Positions 23,922-39,933 of a stretch of DNA of 64,000 nt are shown in pieces. The number at the start of each line of letters is the position of its first letter. The first letter of the stretch is position 1. Made by a program: the position numbers and the translations under genes. The notes beneath the pieces are model-generated. The model was not told the origin of the DNA and searched no databases. It saw only the letters and a list, made by a program, of their open reading frames with translations. The stretch comes from Paracoccus sp. N5 (GTDB taxonomy: Bacteria > Pseudomonadota > Alphaproteobacteria > Rhodobacterales > Rhodobacteraceae): the NCBI RefSeq assembly GCF_000371965.1, contig NZ_AQUO01000001.1:1868001-1932000 (forward strand). The letters are read 5' to 3'.

Positions 23922-23941
23922 GGGTGCGCTTCAGCGCACCC
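23922..23941 (+). promoter_or_regulatory. Small hairpin between rpoB and rpoC
   Basis: GGGTGCGC (23922-23929) pairs with GCGCACCC (23934-23941) around TTCA. No T-run follows. It may be a processing or stability element. Confidence 0.4.
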
Positions 23942-23988
23942 TGCGGCCGTGCCGCTCGTTCCCCCGCGCCCCTCATTAGGATTTGAAA

Positions 23989-28194
<4,206 letters not shown>

Positions 28195-28222
28195 TCGTGC
28201 CCTTGCAATGAAATCGAGAAGG

Positions 28223-28247
28223 CCCGGCAGCAACGCCGGGTCTTTTT
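28223..28247 (+). terminator. Terminator after rpoC
   Basis: CCCGGC (28223-28228) pairs with GCCGGG (28235-28240) around AGCAAC, followed by TCTTTTTG. A normal intrinsic terminator ending the rpoBC operon. Confidence 0.85.
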
Positions 28248-28289
28248 GTTAACCAACCGGAATCAATGAAAATATTACCGAAAACCACC

Positions 28290-28318
28290 TTGACAGCATC
28301 CGGACCGGACGCCATTGG
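28290..28318 (+). promoter_or_regulatory. Possible promoter of the small membrane protein gene
   Basis: A perfect TTGACA (28290-28295) is followed after 17 bp by CATTGG (28313-28318), a poor -10. It lies in an AT-richer patch after the rpoC terminator. Confidence 0.4.
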
Positions 28319-28350
28319 AAGGCGAGTTATGTCTTATTTGGTGGTTTATC

Positions 28351-28665
28351 GTGGCCTATGCGAAATTGTATCTGAAAAACCCCCGGACCGGCCAGATGCG
28401 AGAGGCGCCGGTCGGGATTTCCTGGACCACGCTGTTCTTTGGCTTCATCCCGGCGCTGCTGCGCAGCGACTGGGTCGGCGCCGTCATCCAGCTGGTCATT
28501 GCCTTCATCACCTTCGGCCTCTCGGGCCTGATCTTCATGTTCCTCTATAACAAGATGTATCTGAAGCGGCTCCTGAACGAGGGGTTCGAAGTGACCGGCG
28601 GCACCGGCGACGTGGACTATATCCAGCAGCGCCTGGGCCTTCAGCTTCAGCGCGCGGTGGCCTGA
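28351..28665 (+). CDS. Small membrane protein of unknown function
   Basis: 104 aa if a GTG at 28351 is the start (VAYAKLYLKNPRTG). That start is chosen because the soluble KNPRTGQMREAPVGISW part looks family-like, while earlier codons do not. The ribosome site is poor. Two hydrophobic stretches (about 25-35 and 45-70: FFGFIPALLR; QLVIAFITFGLSGLIFMFLY) suggest a hairpin in the membrane. The C-terminus is soluble. I do not recognise a function. Confidence 0.6.
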   Translation: MAYAKLYLKNPRTGQMREAPVGISWTTLFFGFIPALLRSDWVGAVIQLVIAFITFGLSGLIFMFLYNKMYLKRLLNEGFEVTGGTGDVDYIQQRLGLQLQRAVA

Positions 28666-28753
28666 TCCTGGGCGGCAAGTCGCGATTGCGCAAAGCGCGG
28701 CGAGGGGATAACGATGGGGCCAGGGTAATCGGGCGTTCTGCGAGGGTGGCTTG

Positions 28754-29359
28754 ATGCGCGCGGCAGTCAATCAGAAGATCCGCATCAACATCCTGCGGCT
28801 GTCGGGCCTGGCCTTGCTGCCGGCCATCCTGGTGATCAACCCGGTTCTGGGCCTCGACGGGTTCGGACATGAGGCCATCGAATCCCTGGGCATCCTGCTG
28901 CTGCTGGTGGGCGTGCTCGGCCGGTTCTGGTCGATCCTCTATGTCGGCGGCGCCAAGAACCGGCGGGTGATGCGGGACGGGCCCTATTCGATGACCCGCA
29001 ATCCGCTGTATTTCTTCTCGACCGTAGCGGCGACGGGGATCGGGCTGATGTTCGGCGCGGTCAGCCTGGCGCTGCTGGTCGGCGGCACGGTCGGGCTGAT
29101 CCTGTGGATCACCGCGCGGCGCGAGGCCGGGTTCCTGTCGCAGCATTTCGGCGCGGAATACGACGCCTATGCCGCGCGCACGCCGTTCTTCCTGCCCGAC
29201 CCGCGGCTGTTCCGCACCGGGCGGACGGCGCGGTTCGACACGGCCACGCTGCGCCGCAACCTGTTCGACGCGCTGGTCTTCCTGAGCTTCATTCCGATCG
29301 TCGAGTTGGTGGACCAGTTGAAGCTGAGCCTCGGCTGGTCGCTGCTGGCGCTCTGGTAG
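28754..29359 (+). CDS. Membrane methyltransferase-like protein (ICMT/PEMT-type)
   Basis: 201 aa. Hydrophobic spans occur near 15-35, 45-65 and 95-118. The region DGPYSMTRNPLYF (near 77) and the later FLSQHFGAEYDAYAARTPFF form the SAM-binding signature of isoprenylcysteine carboxyl methyltransferase-like proteins (R-N-P-x-Y and E/FGxEYxxY). A bacterial substrate is not known from the sequence. An upstream TTG codon adds only one residue. Confidence 0.78.
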   Translation: MRAAVNQKIRINILRLSGLALLPAILVINPVLGLDGFGHEAIESLGILLLLVGVLGRFWSILYVGGAKNRRVMRDGPYSMTRNPLYFFSTVAATGIGLMFGAVSLALLVGGTVGLILWITARREAGFLSQHFGAEYDAYAARTPFFLPDPRLFRTGRTARFDTATLRRNLFDALVFLSFIPIVELVDQLKLSLGWSLLALW

Positions 29360-29395
29360 CCCGACCTTCATCCGCCAAGCCGCGCAGCCCGAGCC

Positions 29396-30343
29396 ATGCT
29401 GACCCCCGACCTGCCCTCTGCCAGCGCGCCGGACACCGGCCTGCGCCCGCCTGTCCCCGACCCGCGGCATGGACCGGCGGACAACCTGCGTGCCATCGGG
29501 CTGATGATGCTCAGCATGGCGGCATTCACCTGCAACGATGCGGTGATGAAGGCGGTGACCCGCAGCCTGCCGCTTTATGAATCCGTGGCGATCCGGGGCG
29601 CCATGGTGCTGGCGATGATGCTGGTGGTGGCGCGGATGCAGGGCGGGCTGCGGCTGCGGGTGCCGCGTGCCGACCTGGGACCCTTGGTGCTGCGCTCGGC
29701 GGCGGACATCGTCTCGACCCTGCTTTACCTGATGGCGCTGCAGCAGATGGCCCTGGGCGACCTGTCGGCGATCATGCAGGTGCTGCCGCTGGCGGTGACG
29801 CTGGCCGCCGCGCTCTGTTTCGGCGAGCGGCTGGGCTGGCGGCGGCTGCTGGCCATCGGCGTGGGTTTTGTCGGCGTGGTGCTGATCCTGCGGCCGGGCA
29901 CCGGCGCCTTCGACATCTGGTCGGTGCTGGCCTTGCTGGCGATGCTGCTGATCGTGCTGCGCGACCTCGCCACGCGCACCTTCTCGGCCGGGGTGGGCTC
30001 GTCGACCGTGGCCTTCTATGCCGCGGCGACGGTGATGCTGTCGGGCTTTGCCATGGCCGGCTCCGAGATCTGGCGCCAGCCTTCGGCGGCCGAACTGGGC
30101 CTGCTGCTGCTCTCGGCCCTGTTTCTGACCGTGGGCTATATCACCGCCGTCGCGACCATGCGGGTGGGTGAGATTTCGGTCGTCGCGCCGTTCCGCTATA
30201 CCTCGCTGGTCTGGGCCATCATGCTGGGACTCGTGGTGTTCGGCGACTGGCCGGACCTGTGGACCTGGGCCGGCTCGGCGTTGGTGGTCGGGGCGGGGAT
30301 CTATACCATCCTGCGCGAGCGGAAAGTGAAGGGAATGTCGTGA
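29396..30343 (+). CDS. EamA/DMT-family transporter
   Basis: 315 aa, about ten transmembrane segments in two EamA repeats, e.g. SAADIVSTLLYLMALQQMAL in the first half and FRYTSLVWAIMLGLVVFGDW in the second. Such carriers export or import metabolites; the substrate is unknown. The first 30 residues are soluble and Pro-rich. Its stop overlaps the next start by 1 bp, so the two genes are linked. Confidence 0.88.
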   Translation: MLTPDLPSASAPDTGLRPPVPDPRHGPADNLRAIGLMMLSMAAFTCNDAVMKAVTRSLPLYESVAIRGAMVLAMMLVVARMQGGLRLRVPRADLGPLVLRSAADIVSTLLYLMALQQMALGDLSAIMQVLPLAVTLAAALCFGERLGWRRLLAIGVGFVGVVLILRPGTGAFDIWSVLALLAMLLIVLRDLATRTFSAGVGSSTVAFYAAATVMLSGFAMAGSEIWRQPSAAELGLLLLSALFLTVGYITAVATMRVGEISVVAPFRYTSLVWAIMLGLVVFGDWPDLWTWAGSALVVGAGIYTILRERKVKGMS

Positions 30344-31191
30344 TGCGTGTGCAGATGCTGGGCCTGTGCCGGTTTTCCTATCTCGGCGGCCGGGGATTCC
30401 AGGTGGCGCATGAGACGCTGGAGCAGCGGCGCGCCTTCCTCTACGACCCCGAACGGCTGGCGCGGCGCTGGTTCTGGTTCGAGAACCTGGTGCTGCCCGG
30501 GCTGCTGGCCCAGACCGACCCGGATTTCACCCTGGTGCTGATGACCGGTCCGGACCTGCCCGAGCCCTGGCTGTCGCGGCTGCGCGAGCTGGTCGAGATC
30601 ATGCCGCAGGCCCGGCTGGCGCTGATCCCGCCGATGGAGAAGCACCTGGAGGCCTGCCTGGCCGCCGTCGCCCCGCATATCGAGCCGGGCGCCGATGTGG
30701 TCGGGCATTTCCGCCAGGATGACGACGATGCCGTGGCCGTCGACTACATCCGCGACGCGCGCCGGGATTTCACCGCGCTGCGCCCGCTGTGGGAACGCCG
30801 GCGGCGGCTGTCCTGCGACTACTCGCGCGGGCTGGTGCTGAAGGCGACGCAGGATGGCATCTCGGTCGAGCCGCGGATGATCTACAACGCCGTGGCGGCG
30901 CTGACCGTCTATCTGCCGCCCGATGCGCAGCGCAGCGTGATGCATTTCCCGCATTGGAAGATCGGCCTGTCGATGCCCGGGGTGATGCTGCCCGGAAAGC
31001 CGATGTTCGTGCGCTTCCTGAACCATGACAACGACTCGGGCGCGATCGGCGCCGGCTATCCCTGGGAGGCCGAAACCGGGGACTGGGCCGGGCTGCTGGC
31101 CGACCGCTTCCGCATCGACCTGGGCGTGCTGGACCGCGCCGCGCGCGATTTCGGCCTGCCCGGCGCCGACCGGCCGCGCTGGGGCGTCTGA
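30343..31191 (+). CDS. Putative rhamnosyltransferase-like glycosyltransferase
   Basis: 282 aa, matching the layout of the alphaproteobacterial putative rhamnosyl transferase family. Landmarks are LGLCRFSYLGGRGFQ at the start, RRWFWFENLVLPGLLAQTDP near 45, HFRQDDDDAVAVDYI near 125-140 (a DxD-like acidic patch) and FLNHDNDSG near 225. It would act on a surface glycan in the cytoplasm. The donor and acceptor are inferred only from the family name. Confidence 0.75.
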   Translation: MRVQMLGLCRFSYLGGRGFQVAHETLEQRRAFLYDPERLARRWFWFENLVLPGLLAQTDPDFTLVLMTGPDLPEPWLSRLRELVEIMPQARLALIPPMEKHLEACLAAVAPHIEPGADVVGHFRQDDDDAVAVDYIRDARRDFTALRPLWERRRRLSCDYSRGLVLKATQDGISVEPRMIYNAVAALTVYLPPDAQRSVMHFPHWKIGLSMPGVMLPGKPMFVRFLNHDNDSGAIGAGYPWEAETGDWAGLLADRFRIDLGVLDRAARDFGLPGADRPRWGV

Positions 31192-31220
31192 CCGGGCAGG
31201 GGTCCAGGGCCGGGCCGCTG

Positions 31221-31249
31221 TTGACTCGTCCCGGAATTCCCCATATACG
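31221..31249 (+). promoter_or_regulatory. Promoter of the str operon
   Basis: TTGACT (31221-31226) and TATACG (31244-31249) with an ideal 17-bp spacer. It gives a leader of about 200 nt before rpsL. One of the best promoter matches in the window. Confidence 0.75.
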
Positions 31250-31460
31250 CCGCACACCCGGCAAAAGACCGTCCGGGTGGCCAGAACCTTCATCGGTCAC
31301 GATCCGGGCCGGAACTGCCCCGATCCTCTGGAAATTACCCGTCCCGCCCCCAGTCCGGGGACAGGATGGGTCGTGGCGTTTCACGATTCGCGTGATTCGC
31401 TGTCGAGAAGTGGCGCAGCCGCAGGCTGCGAGTATTGACGAAAGCAAGACGGGGAACCGA

Positions 31461-31832
31461 ATGCCGACGATCCAACAGCTGATCCGCAAACCGCGGCAGC
31501 CCAAGGTGCAGCGCTCGAAGTCGCAGCACCTGCAATCCTGCCCGCAGAAGCGGGGCGTATGCACGCGCGTCTATACCACGACGCCGAAGAAACCGAACTC
31601 GGCCATGCGGAAAGTCGCCAAGGTGCGCCTGACCAATGGTTTCGAGGTCATCTCCTATATTCCGGGCGAAAAGCACAACCTGCAGGAACACAGCGTCGTG
31701 CTGATCCGCGGCGGCCGGGTAAAAGACCTTCCGGGTGTCCGTTACCACATCCTGCGCGGTGTTCTGGATACCCAGGGCGTCAAAGACCGTCGTCAACGCC
31801 GTTCGAAATACGGCGCGAAGCGTCCGAAGTAA
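31461..31832 (+). CDS. rpsL: 30S ribosomal protein S12
   Basis: 123 aa. S12 monitors codon-anticodon pairing in the decoding centre. The streptomycin-sensitive lysines are present at K43 (TPKKPNSA) and K87 (GRVKDLPGVRYH). The start is at MPTIQQLIRKPR. First gene of the str operon. Confidence 0.98.
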   Translation: MPTIQQLIRKPRQPKVQRSKSQHLQSCPQKRGVCTRVYTTTPKKPNSAMRKVAKVRLTNGFEVISYIPGEKHNLQEHSVVLIRGGRVKDLPGVRYHILRGVLDTQGVKDRRQRRSKYGAKRPK

Positions 31833-31844
31833 GGAGATCCGCAT

Positions 31845-32315
31845 ATGTCTCGTCGTCACGCCGCTGAGAAGCGCGAAGTCCTGCCCGACGCCAAATATGG
31901 CGATCGCGTGCTGACCAAATTCATGAACAACCTGATGATCGACGGCAAGAAGTCGGTCGCCGAGCGCATCGTCTATTCGGCGCTGGACCGTGTCCAGGGC
32001 AAGCTGAAGCGCGAGCCCATCGAGGTGTTCCACGAAGCCCTCGACAACGTGAAGCCTTCGGTCGAAGTGCGCTCGCGCCGCGTCGGCGGTGCCACCTACC
32101 AGGTTCCGGTCGAAGTGCGTCCGACCCGCCGCGAGGCTCTGGCCATCCGCTGGCTGATCACCGCCGCGAAGAACCGCAACGAACACACCATGGAAGAGCG
32201 TCTGGCCGGCGAGCTGGCCGATGCGGTCAACGGCCGCGGCACGGCCGTGAAGAAGCGTGAGGACACGCATAAAATGGCCGACGCCAACAAGGCGTTCAGC
32301 CACTACCGCTGGTAA
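31845..32315 (+). CDS. rpsG: 30S ribosomal protein S7
   Basis: 156 aa assembly protein for the 30S head. The start MSRRHAAEKREVLPDAKYGD is typical and the body includes KSVAERIVYSALDRVQGK. In E. coli S7 represses the str operon. AAGGAG precedes the ATG and it lies 12 bp after rpsL. Confidence 0.98.
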   Translation: MSRRHAAEKREVLPDAKYGDRVLTKFMNNLMIDGKKSVAERIVYSALDRVQGKLKREPIEVFHEALDNVKPSVEVRSRRVGGATYQVPVEVRPTRREALAIRWLITAAKNRNEHTMEERLAGELADAVNGRGTAVKKREDTHKMADANKAFSHYRW

Positions 32316-32327
32316 GGGAAGGCTATC

Positions 32328-34451
<2,124 letters not shown>

Positions 34452-34459
34452 TCGGGATG

Positions 34460-34484
34460 GCGGGGCTTCGCGCCCCGCCTTTCC
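34460..34484 (+). terminator. Hairpin between fusA and tuf copy 2
   Basis: GGCGGGGC (34460-34467) pairs with GCCCCGCC (34473-34480) around TTCGC, followed by TTTCC. It may act as a partial terminator, letting tuf be expressed differently from fusA. Confidence 0.6.
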
Positions 34485-34516
34485 TCGTGAAACACAAAGA
34501 CTAGGGAGCCCTGCTC

Positions 34517-35692
<1,176 letters not shown>

Positions 35693-35781
35693 TGCTGCGG
35701 GGCGGGGCCCCGGTCCCGCCCGGTCGAGACATCGCCCGGTGATCCCGGTCCGAGCGATCGGCGGGATATCGCGGCGAGACG

Positions 35782-35817
35782 GGCCTGCCCTGGAGACGGG
35801 GCGGGCCTTTTGCTTTT
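35782..35817 (+). terminator. Terminator after tuf copy 2
   Basis: Same stem and TTTTGCTTTT tail as after copy 1. Ends the str operon. Confidence 0.8.
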
Positions 35818-35840
35818 GGCGCCGCCGCTGCCGGGGCGCT

Positions 35841-35877
35841 GCCCCGGACCCCGGGATATTTCAGCAAGAAAGAAGAA
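35841..35877 (+). repeat. Short intergenic repeat element, copy 2
   Basis: Identical to the element after tuf copy 1 (CCCCGGACCCCGGGATATTT core, then an AAGAAAGAAGAA tail). Confidence 0.55.
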
Positions 35878-35882
35878 GGGGG

Positions 35883-36048
35883 GGGGCGAAGAGGGAGCAA
35901 GCGCCTCTGAAAGGGGAGAGGACACCGCGGCCAACGGTAACGAGACCTTCGGAAGCCTGAGGCAGGGCAACTTGGCACAGTCGACGAATGGGCCGGTTTC
36001 CGGCGGACGGAGGGCGCCGGGAAATGCCATGGCCGGCCAACCGCCCGC
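35883..36048. other. Non-coding stretch before the S10 promoter
   Basis: Between the end of the tuf repeat and the S10 promoter there is no supportable gene or clear element. Confidence 0.5.
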
Positions 36049-36077
36049 TTGACGCCCCCCGCGTTTTCCTGCATAGG
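36049..36077 (+). promoter_or_regulatory. Promoter of the S10 operon
   Basis: TTGACG (36049-36054) and CATAGG (36072-36077), spacer 17 bp. This would give a leader of about 140 nt with a hairpin before rpsJ. Confidence 0.6.
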
Positions 36078-36118
36078 ACCGCATCGCTGCCGGTTTCTCG
36101 AGAATCGGCGGCCGTCAG

Positions 36119-36150
36119 GCAGGGCCGCCACCAAGGCGGCCTGCTGTTGT
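36119..36150 (+). promoter_or_regulatory. S10 leader hairpin (possible attenuator)
   Basis: GCAGGGCCGCC (36119-36129, one bulged G) pairs with GGCGGCCTGC (36135-36144) around ACCAA, followed by TGTTGTTTTA. It resembles a leaky terminator. The S10 leader is a regulation point in gamma-proteobacteria (L4); a like role here is inferred. Confidence 0.55.
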
Positions 36151-36226
36151 TTTATACGGTCCGACGCTGGCGGGGCATGGTGCGCTGTCAGCCTCTCGAC
36201 TGGAACTCCCCGCAAGAGGGAAGTCT

Positions 36227-36535
36227 ATGCAAAGCCAGAATATCCGCATCCGGCTGAAGGCGTTCGACTATCGCGTCCTGGATGCCAGCACGCAGGAAAT
36301 CGTGAACACCGCCAAGCGCACCGGCGCCCAGGTCCGTGGTCCGATCCCGCTGCCGAACAAGATCGAGAAATTCACCGTTCTGCGCGGCCCGCATATCGAC
36401 AAGAAATCGCGCGACCAGTGGGAAATCCGCACCCACAAGCGTCTGCTCGACATCGTCGACCCGACCCCGCAGACCGTTGACGCCCTGATGAAGCTCGACC
36501 TCGCCGCCGGCGTGGATGTCGAGATCAAGGTCTAA
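36227..36535 (+). CDS. rpsJ: 30S ribosomal protein S10
   Basis: 102 aa. S10 belongs to the 30S head and also binds NusB/NusG. MQSQNIRIRLKAFDYRVLD and the DPTPQTVDALMKLDLAAGVD end are typical. First gene of the S10 cluster. AGAGGGAAG lies before the ATG. Confidence 0.98.
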   Translation: MQSQNIRIRLKAFDYRVLDASTQEIVNTAKRTGAQVRGPIPLPNKIEKFTVLRGPHIDKKSRDQWEIRTHKRLLDIVDPTPQTVDALMKLDLAAGVDVEIKV

Positions 36536-36545
36536 GGGGGTCATC

Positions 36546-37409
36546 ATGCTTCGGACTGGTGTTATCGCCAAGAAGCTGGGCATGACCCGGCTGTTCCTGG
36601 AAGACGGGCGTCAGGTTCCCGTCACCGTTCTGCACGTCGATAACGTGCAGGTCATCGCTCAGCGCACCGCCGAGAAAGACGGCTATGTGGCGCTGCAGCT
36701 CGGCGCGGGCGAGGCGAAAGCCAAGCGCACCACCGCCGCGCTGCGCGGTCACTTCGCCAAGGCGAATGTCGCGCCCAAACGCAAGATCGCGGAATTCCGC
36801 GTTGCCGAGGAAAACCTGGTGGAAGTGGGCGAGGAGATCATCGCCGACCACTACTTCGCCGGGCAATATGTCGACATCGCCGGCACCTCGATCGGTAAAG
36901 GCTTTGCCGGTGCGATGAAGCGCCACAATTTCGGCGGTCTGCGCGCCTCGCACGGCGTGTCGATCAGCCACCGCTCGCACGGTTCGACCGGCCAGTGCCA
37001 GGACCCCGGCAAGGTGTTCAAGGGCAAGAAGATGGCGGGTCACTTGGGTGCCGTTCGCGTCACCACGCAGAACCTGCAAGTCGTGCGCACCGATGCCGAC
37101 CGTGGCCTGATCATGGTCAAGGGCTCGGTTCCGGGCTCGAAAGGTGGCTGGGTCACCATCAAGGACGCCGTGAAGAAGCCGCTGGCCGAAACCACGATCT
37201 TCCCCGCCGCGACCCGCTCGAAGGCCAAGGAAGCTGCGCGTCTGGCCGAAGAAGCCGCCGCCGCCGCTGCCGCCGAGGAAGAAGCCGCCCGCAAGGCCGC
37301 CGCTGAAGCCGAAGCCGCCGCGCAAGAGGCTGCTCTGGCCGAAGCCCAGGCCTCGATCGAGGCGGAGAAGTCCGCTGACGATGCCGCGCCCGAAGGAGAG
37401 AGCAAATGA
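36546..37409 (+). CDS. rplC: 50S ribosomal protein L3 with Ala/Glu-rich tail
   Basis: 287 aa. The first ~215 residues are ordinary L3 (MLRTGVIAKKLGMTRLF; SHGVSISHRSHGSTGQCQDP, with the usually methylated Gln). From about residue 218 a tail of some 70 residues rich in Ala, Glu and Lys (EEAAAAAAAEEEAARKAAAE) follows, likely a charged helix. E. coli L3 has only 209 residues. Tails of this kind occur in some Rhodobacterales; its role is unknown. The stop overlaps rplD by 4 bp. Confidence 0.97.
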   Translation: MLRTGVIAKKLGMTRLFLEDGRQVPVTVLHVDNVQVIAQRTAEKDGYVALQLGAGEAKAKRTTAALRGHFAKANVAPKRKIAEFRVAEENLVEVGEEIIADHYFAGQYVDIAGTSIGKGFAGAMKRHNFGGLRASHGVSISHRSHGSTGQCQDPGKVFKGKKMAGHLGAVRVTTQNLQVVRTDADRGLIMVKGSVPGSKGGWVTIKDAVKKPLAETTIFPAATRSKAKEAARLAEEAAAAAAAEEEAARKAAAEAEAAAQEAALAEAQASIEAEKSADDAAPEGESK

Positions 37410-38026
37410 AACTCGATGTGATCTCGCTCGATTCCGGCAAGGCCGGCGACATCGATCTGAGCGACGACATCTTTGGCCTGGAGCCCCGCGCCGACCTGCT
37501 GCACCGCGTGGTGCGCTGGCAGCGTGCGAAAGCCCAAGCCGGCACCCATTCGGTGCTGGGCAAGTCGGATGTCAGCTATTCGACCAAGAAGATCTATCGC
37601 CAGAAAGGCACCGGCGGCGCCCGCCACGGTTCCCGCAAGGCGCCGATCTTCCGTCACGGTGGCGTCTACAAGGGCCCGACCCCGCGCTCGCACGCTTTCG
37701 ATCTGCCGAAGAAGGTCCGCGCGCTTGGCCTGAAGCACGCGCTGTCGGCGAAAGTCGCGGCGGGTGAGCTGGTCATCGTGGACAGCCTGAACATCACTGA
37801 GGCCAAGACCTCGGCCGTCGCCAAGGCCGTCAAGGAAAACGGCTGGAAGCGCGTGCTGGTGATCGACGGTGCCGAAGTGAACGAGAACTTCGCCCGCGCC
37901 GCCCGCAACCTCGAAGGCGTCGATGTGCTGCCCTCGATCGGTGCCAACGTCTATGACATCCTGCGTCGCGACACGCTCGTGCTGACGCGCGCCGGTGTCG
38001 AAGCTCTGGAGGCTCGCCTGAAATGA
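37406..38026 (+). CDS. rplD: 50S ribosomal protein L4
   Basis: 206 aa. The tunnel-lining loop is IYRQKGTGGARHGSRKAPIF near residues 59-78. It overlaps rplC and rplW by 4 bp each (ATGA). In E. coli L4 regulates the S10 operon. Confidence 0.98.
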   Translation: MKLDVISLDSGKAGDIDLSDDIFGLEPRADLLHRVVRWQRAKAQAGTHSVLGKSDVSYSTKKIYRQKGTGGARHGSRKAPIFRHGGVYKGPTPRSHAFDLPKKVRALGLKHALSAKVAAGELVIVDSLNITEAKTSAVAKAVKENGWKRVLVIDGAEVNENFARAARNLEGVDVLPSIGANVYDILRRDTLVLTRAGVEALEARLK

Positions 38027-38319
38027 GCGTGAAACCCGAACATTACGACGTGATCGTGAAGCCGCTGATCACCGAGAAGGCGACGCTGGTGGCTGACGCC
38101 AACGCCTATGTCTTCCAGGTGGCCAAGGATTCGAACAAGCCGGCGATCAAGCAGGCGGTCGAGGCCCTGTTCAACGTCAAGGTGAAGGCCGTGAACACGA
38201 CCATCACCAAGGGCAAGGTCAAGCGCTTCCGCGGCCGCCCCGGCGTGCGCTCGGACGTGAAGAAGGCCTATGTGACGCTGGAAGCTGGCAACAGCATCGA
38301 CGTCTCGACCGGTCTTTGA
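38023..38319 (+). CDS. rplW: 50S ribosomal protein L23
   Basis: 98 aa. It lies at the tunnel exit and is the docking point for trigger factor and SRP. The YDVIVKPLITEKATLVADAN start and the GKVKRFRGRPGVRSDVKKAY loop are typical. A 94-bp gap to rplB contains a GGCCCC...GGGGCC hairpin near 38340. Confidence 0.98.
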   Translation: MSVKPEHYDVIVKPLITEKATLVADANAYVFQVAKDSNKPAIKQAVEALFNVKVKAVNTTITKGKVKRFRGRPGVRSDVKKAYVTLEAGNSIDVSTGL

Positions 38320-38413
38320 TAAGAAGCCGCGAATCGACGGCCCCGGCAGCGGGGCCGTCCATTTTTGACTGAAACGGACCAGCTACGGTCCAAAGCAACG
38401 GAAGACAGAGAGC

Positions 38414-39250
38414 ATGGCACTCAAGTCGTATAAGCCGACGACGCCTGGCCAGCGTGGGCTGGTTCTGATCGACCGTTCGGAGCTTTGGAAAGGGCGCCCG
38501 GTCAAATCCCTCACTGAGGGTTTGACCAAGAACGGCGGCCGGAACAACACCGGACGGATCACGATGCGCCGCAAGGGCGGCGGCGCGAAGCGTCTCTATC
38601 GCATCGTCGATTTCAAACGCACCAAGTTCGATGTTTCGGCCACGGTCGAGCGGATCGAATACGATCCCAACCGCACCGCCTTCATCGCGCTGATCAAATA
38701 CGAAGACGGCGAGCAGGCCTATATCCTGGCCCCGCAGCGCCTGGCCGTGGGTGACAAGGTCATCGCCGGCGCCAAGGTCGATGTGAAGCCGGGCAACGCC
38801 ATGCCCTTCAGCGGCATGCCGATCGGCACCATCGTCCACAACGTCGAGCTGAAGCCCGGCAAGGGCGGCCAGATCGCCCGCTCGGCTGGCACCTATGCCC
38901 AGTTCGTCGGCCGCGACGGCGGCTATGCCCAGATCCGCCTGTCCTCGGGCGAGCTGCGCCTGGTCCGCCAGGAATGCATGGCCACCATCGGCGCGGTTTC
39001 GAACGCCGATCACTCGAACCAGAATCTCGGCAAGGCTGGCCGCAACCGTCACAAGGGCATCCGCCCGAGCGTGCGCGGTGTCGCCATGAACCCGATCGAC
39101 CACCCGCATGGTGGTGGTGAAGGCCGGACCTCGGGTGGCCGTCACCCGGTGACCCCGTGGGGCAAAGGCACCAAGGGCACCAAGACCCGCTCGAACAAAT
39201 CGACCGACAAGTATATCCTGCGGTCGCGTCACGCGAAGAAGGGGCGTTAA
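38414..39250 (+). CDS. rplB: 50S ribosomal protein L2
   Basis: 278 aa, near the peptidyl-transferase centre. The conserved MNPIDHPHGGGEGRTSGGRH with its functional histidine is near residue 228. MALKSYKPTTPGQRGL marks the start. The length is 5 residues over E. coli. Confidence 0.98.
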   Translation: MALKSYKPTTPGQRGLVLIDRSELWKGRPVKSLTEGLTKNGGRNNTGRITMRRKGGGAKRLYRIVDFKRTKFDVSATVERIEYDPNRTAFIALIKYEDGEQAYILAPQRLAVGDKVIAGAKVDVKPGNAMPFSGMPIGTIVHNVELKPGKGGQIARSAGTYAQFVGRDGGYAQIRLSSGELRLVRQECMATIGAVSNADHSNQNLGKAGRNRHKGIRPSVRGVAMNPIDHPHGGGEGRTSGGRHPVTPWGKGTKGTKTRSNKSTDKYILRSRHAKKGR

Positions 39251-39253
39251 TCC

Positions 39254-39532
39254 ATGGCACGTTCTATCTGGAAGGGCCCCTTTGTCGACGCTTATGTGCT
39301 TCGCAAGGCCGAGAAAGCCCGCGAAGCCGGCAAGTCCGACGTCATCAAGATCTGGTCGCGTCGTTCGACCATCCTGCCGCAATTCGTCGGCCTGACCTTC
39401 GGCGTCTACAACGGTCACAAGCACATCCCGGTCGCCGTGACCGAGGAGATGATCGGCCAGAAGTTCGGTGAATATTCGCCGACCCGGACCTATTACGGTC
39501 ACGCCGCCGACAAGAAAGCGAAAAGGAAGTAA
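39254..39532 (+). CDS. rpsS: 30S ribosomal protein S19
   Basis: 92 aa 30S head protein. ARSIWKGPFVDAYVLRKAEK and KFGEYSPTRTYYGHAADKKA are typical. It follows rplB by 3 bp. Confidence 0.98.
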   Translation: MARSIWKGPFVDAYVLRKAEKAREAGKSDVIKIWSRRSTILPQFVGLTFGVYNGHKHIPVAVTEEMIGQKFGEYSPTRTYYGHAADKKAKRK

Positions 39533-39537
39533 TCCCC

Positions 39538-39933
39538 ATGGGTAAGGAACAGAATCCGCGCCGCGTGGCGGAGAACGAGGCGTTTGCGAAGACCAAGATG
39601 CTTCGCACCTCGCCGCAGAAGCTGAACCTCGTCGCGGCGCTGATCCGTGGCAAGAAGGTGGACAAGGCCCTGGCCGACCTGACCTTCTCGCACAAGCGCA
39701 TCGCCGGCGACGTGAAGAAGTGCCTGCAATCGGCCATCGCCAACGCCGAGAACAACCACAACCTGGACGTCGACAACCTGATCGTCGCCGAGGCCTGGGT
39801 CGGCAAGAACCTGGTCATGAAACGCGGCCGTCCGCGCGCCCGTGGCCGTTACGGCAAGATCATGAAGCCGTTCTCGGAAATCACCATCAAGGTTCGTCAG
39901 GTCGAGGCCGTCGAAGCAGGGGAGCGCGCGTAA
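39538..39933 (+). CDS. rplV: 50S ribosomal protein L22
   Basis: 131 aa. It lines the exit tunnel, with a loop contributing to macrolide response. KMLRTSPQKLNLVAALIRGK and the RGRPRARGRYGKIMKPFSEI tip are present. Its TAA overlaps the ATG of rpsC (TAATG). Confidence 0.98.
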   Translation: MGKEQNPRRVAENEAFAKTKMLRTSPQKLNLVAALIRGKKVDKALADLTFSHKRIAGDVKKCLQSAIANAENNHNLDVDNLIVAEAWVGKNLVMKRGRPRARGRYGKIMKPFSEITIKVRQVEAVEAGERA

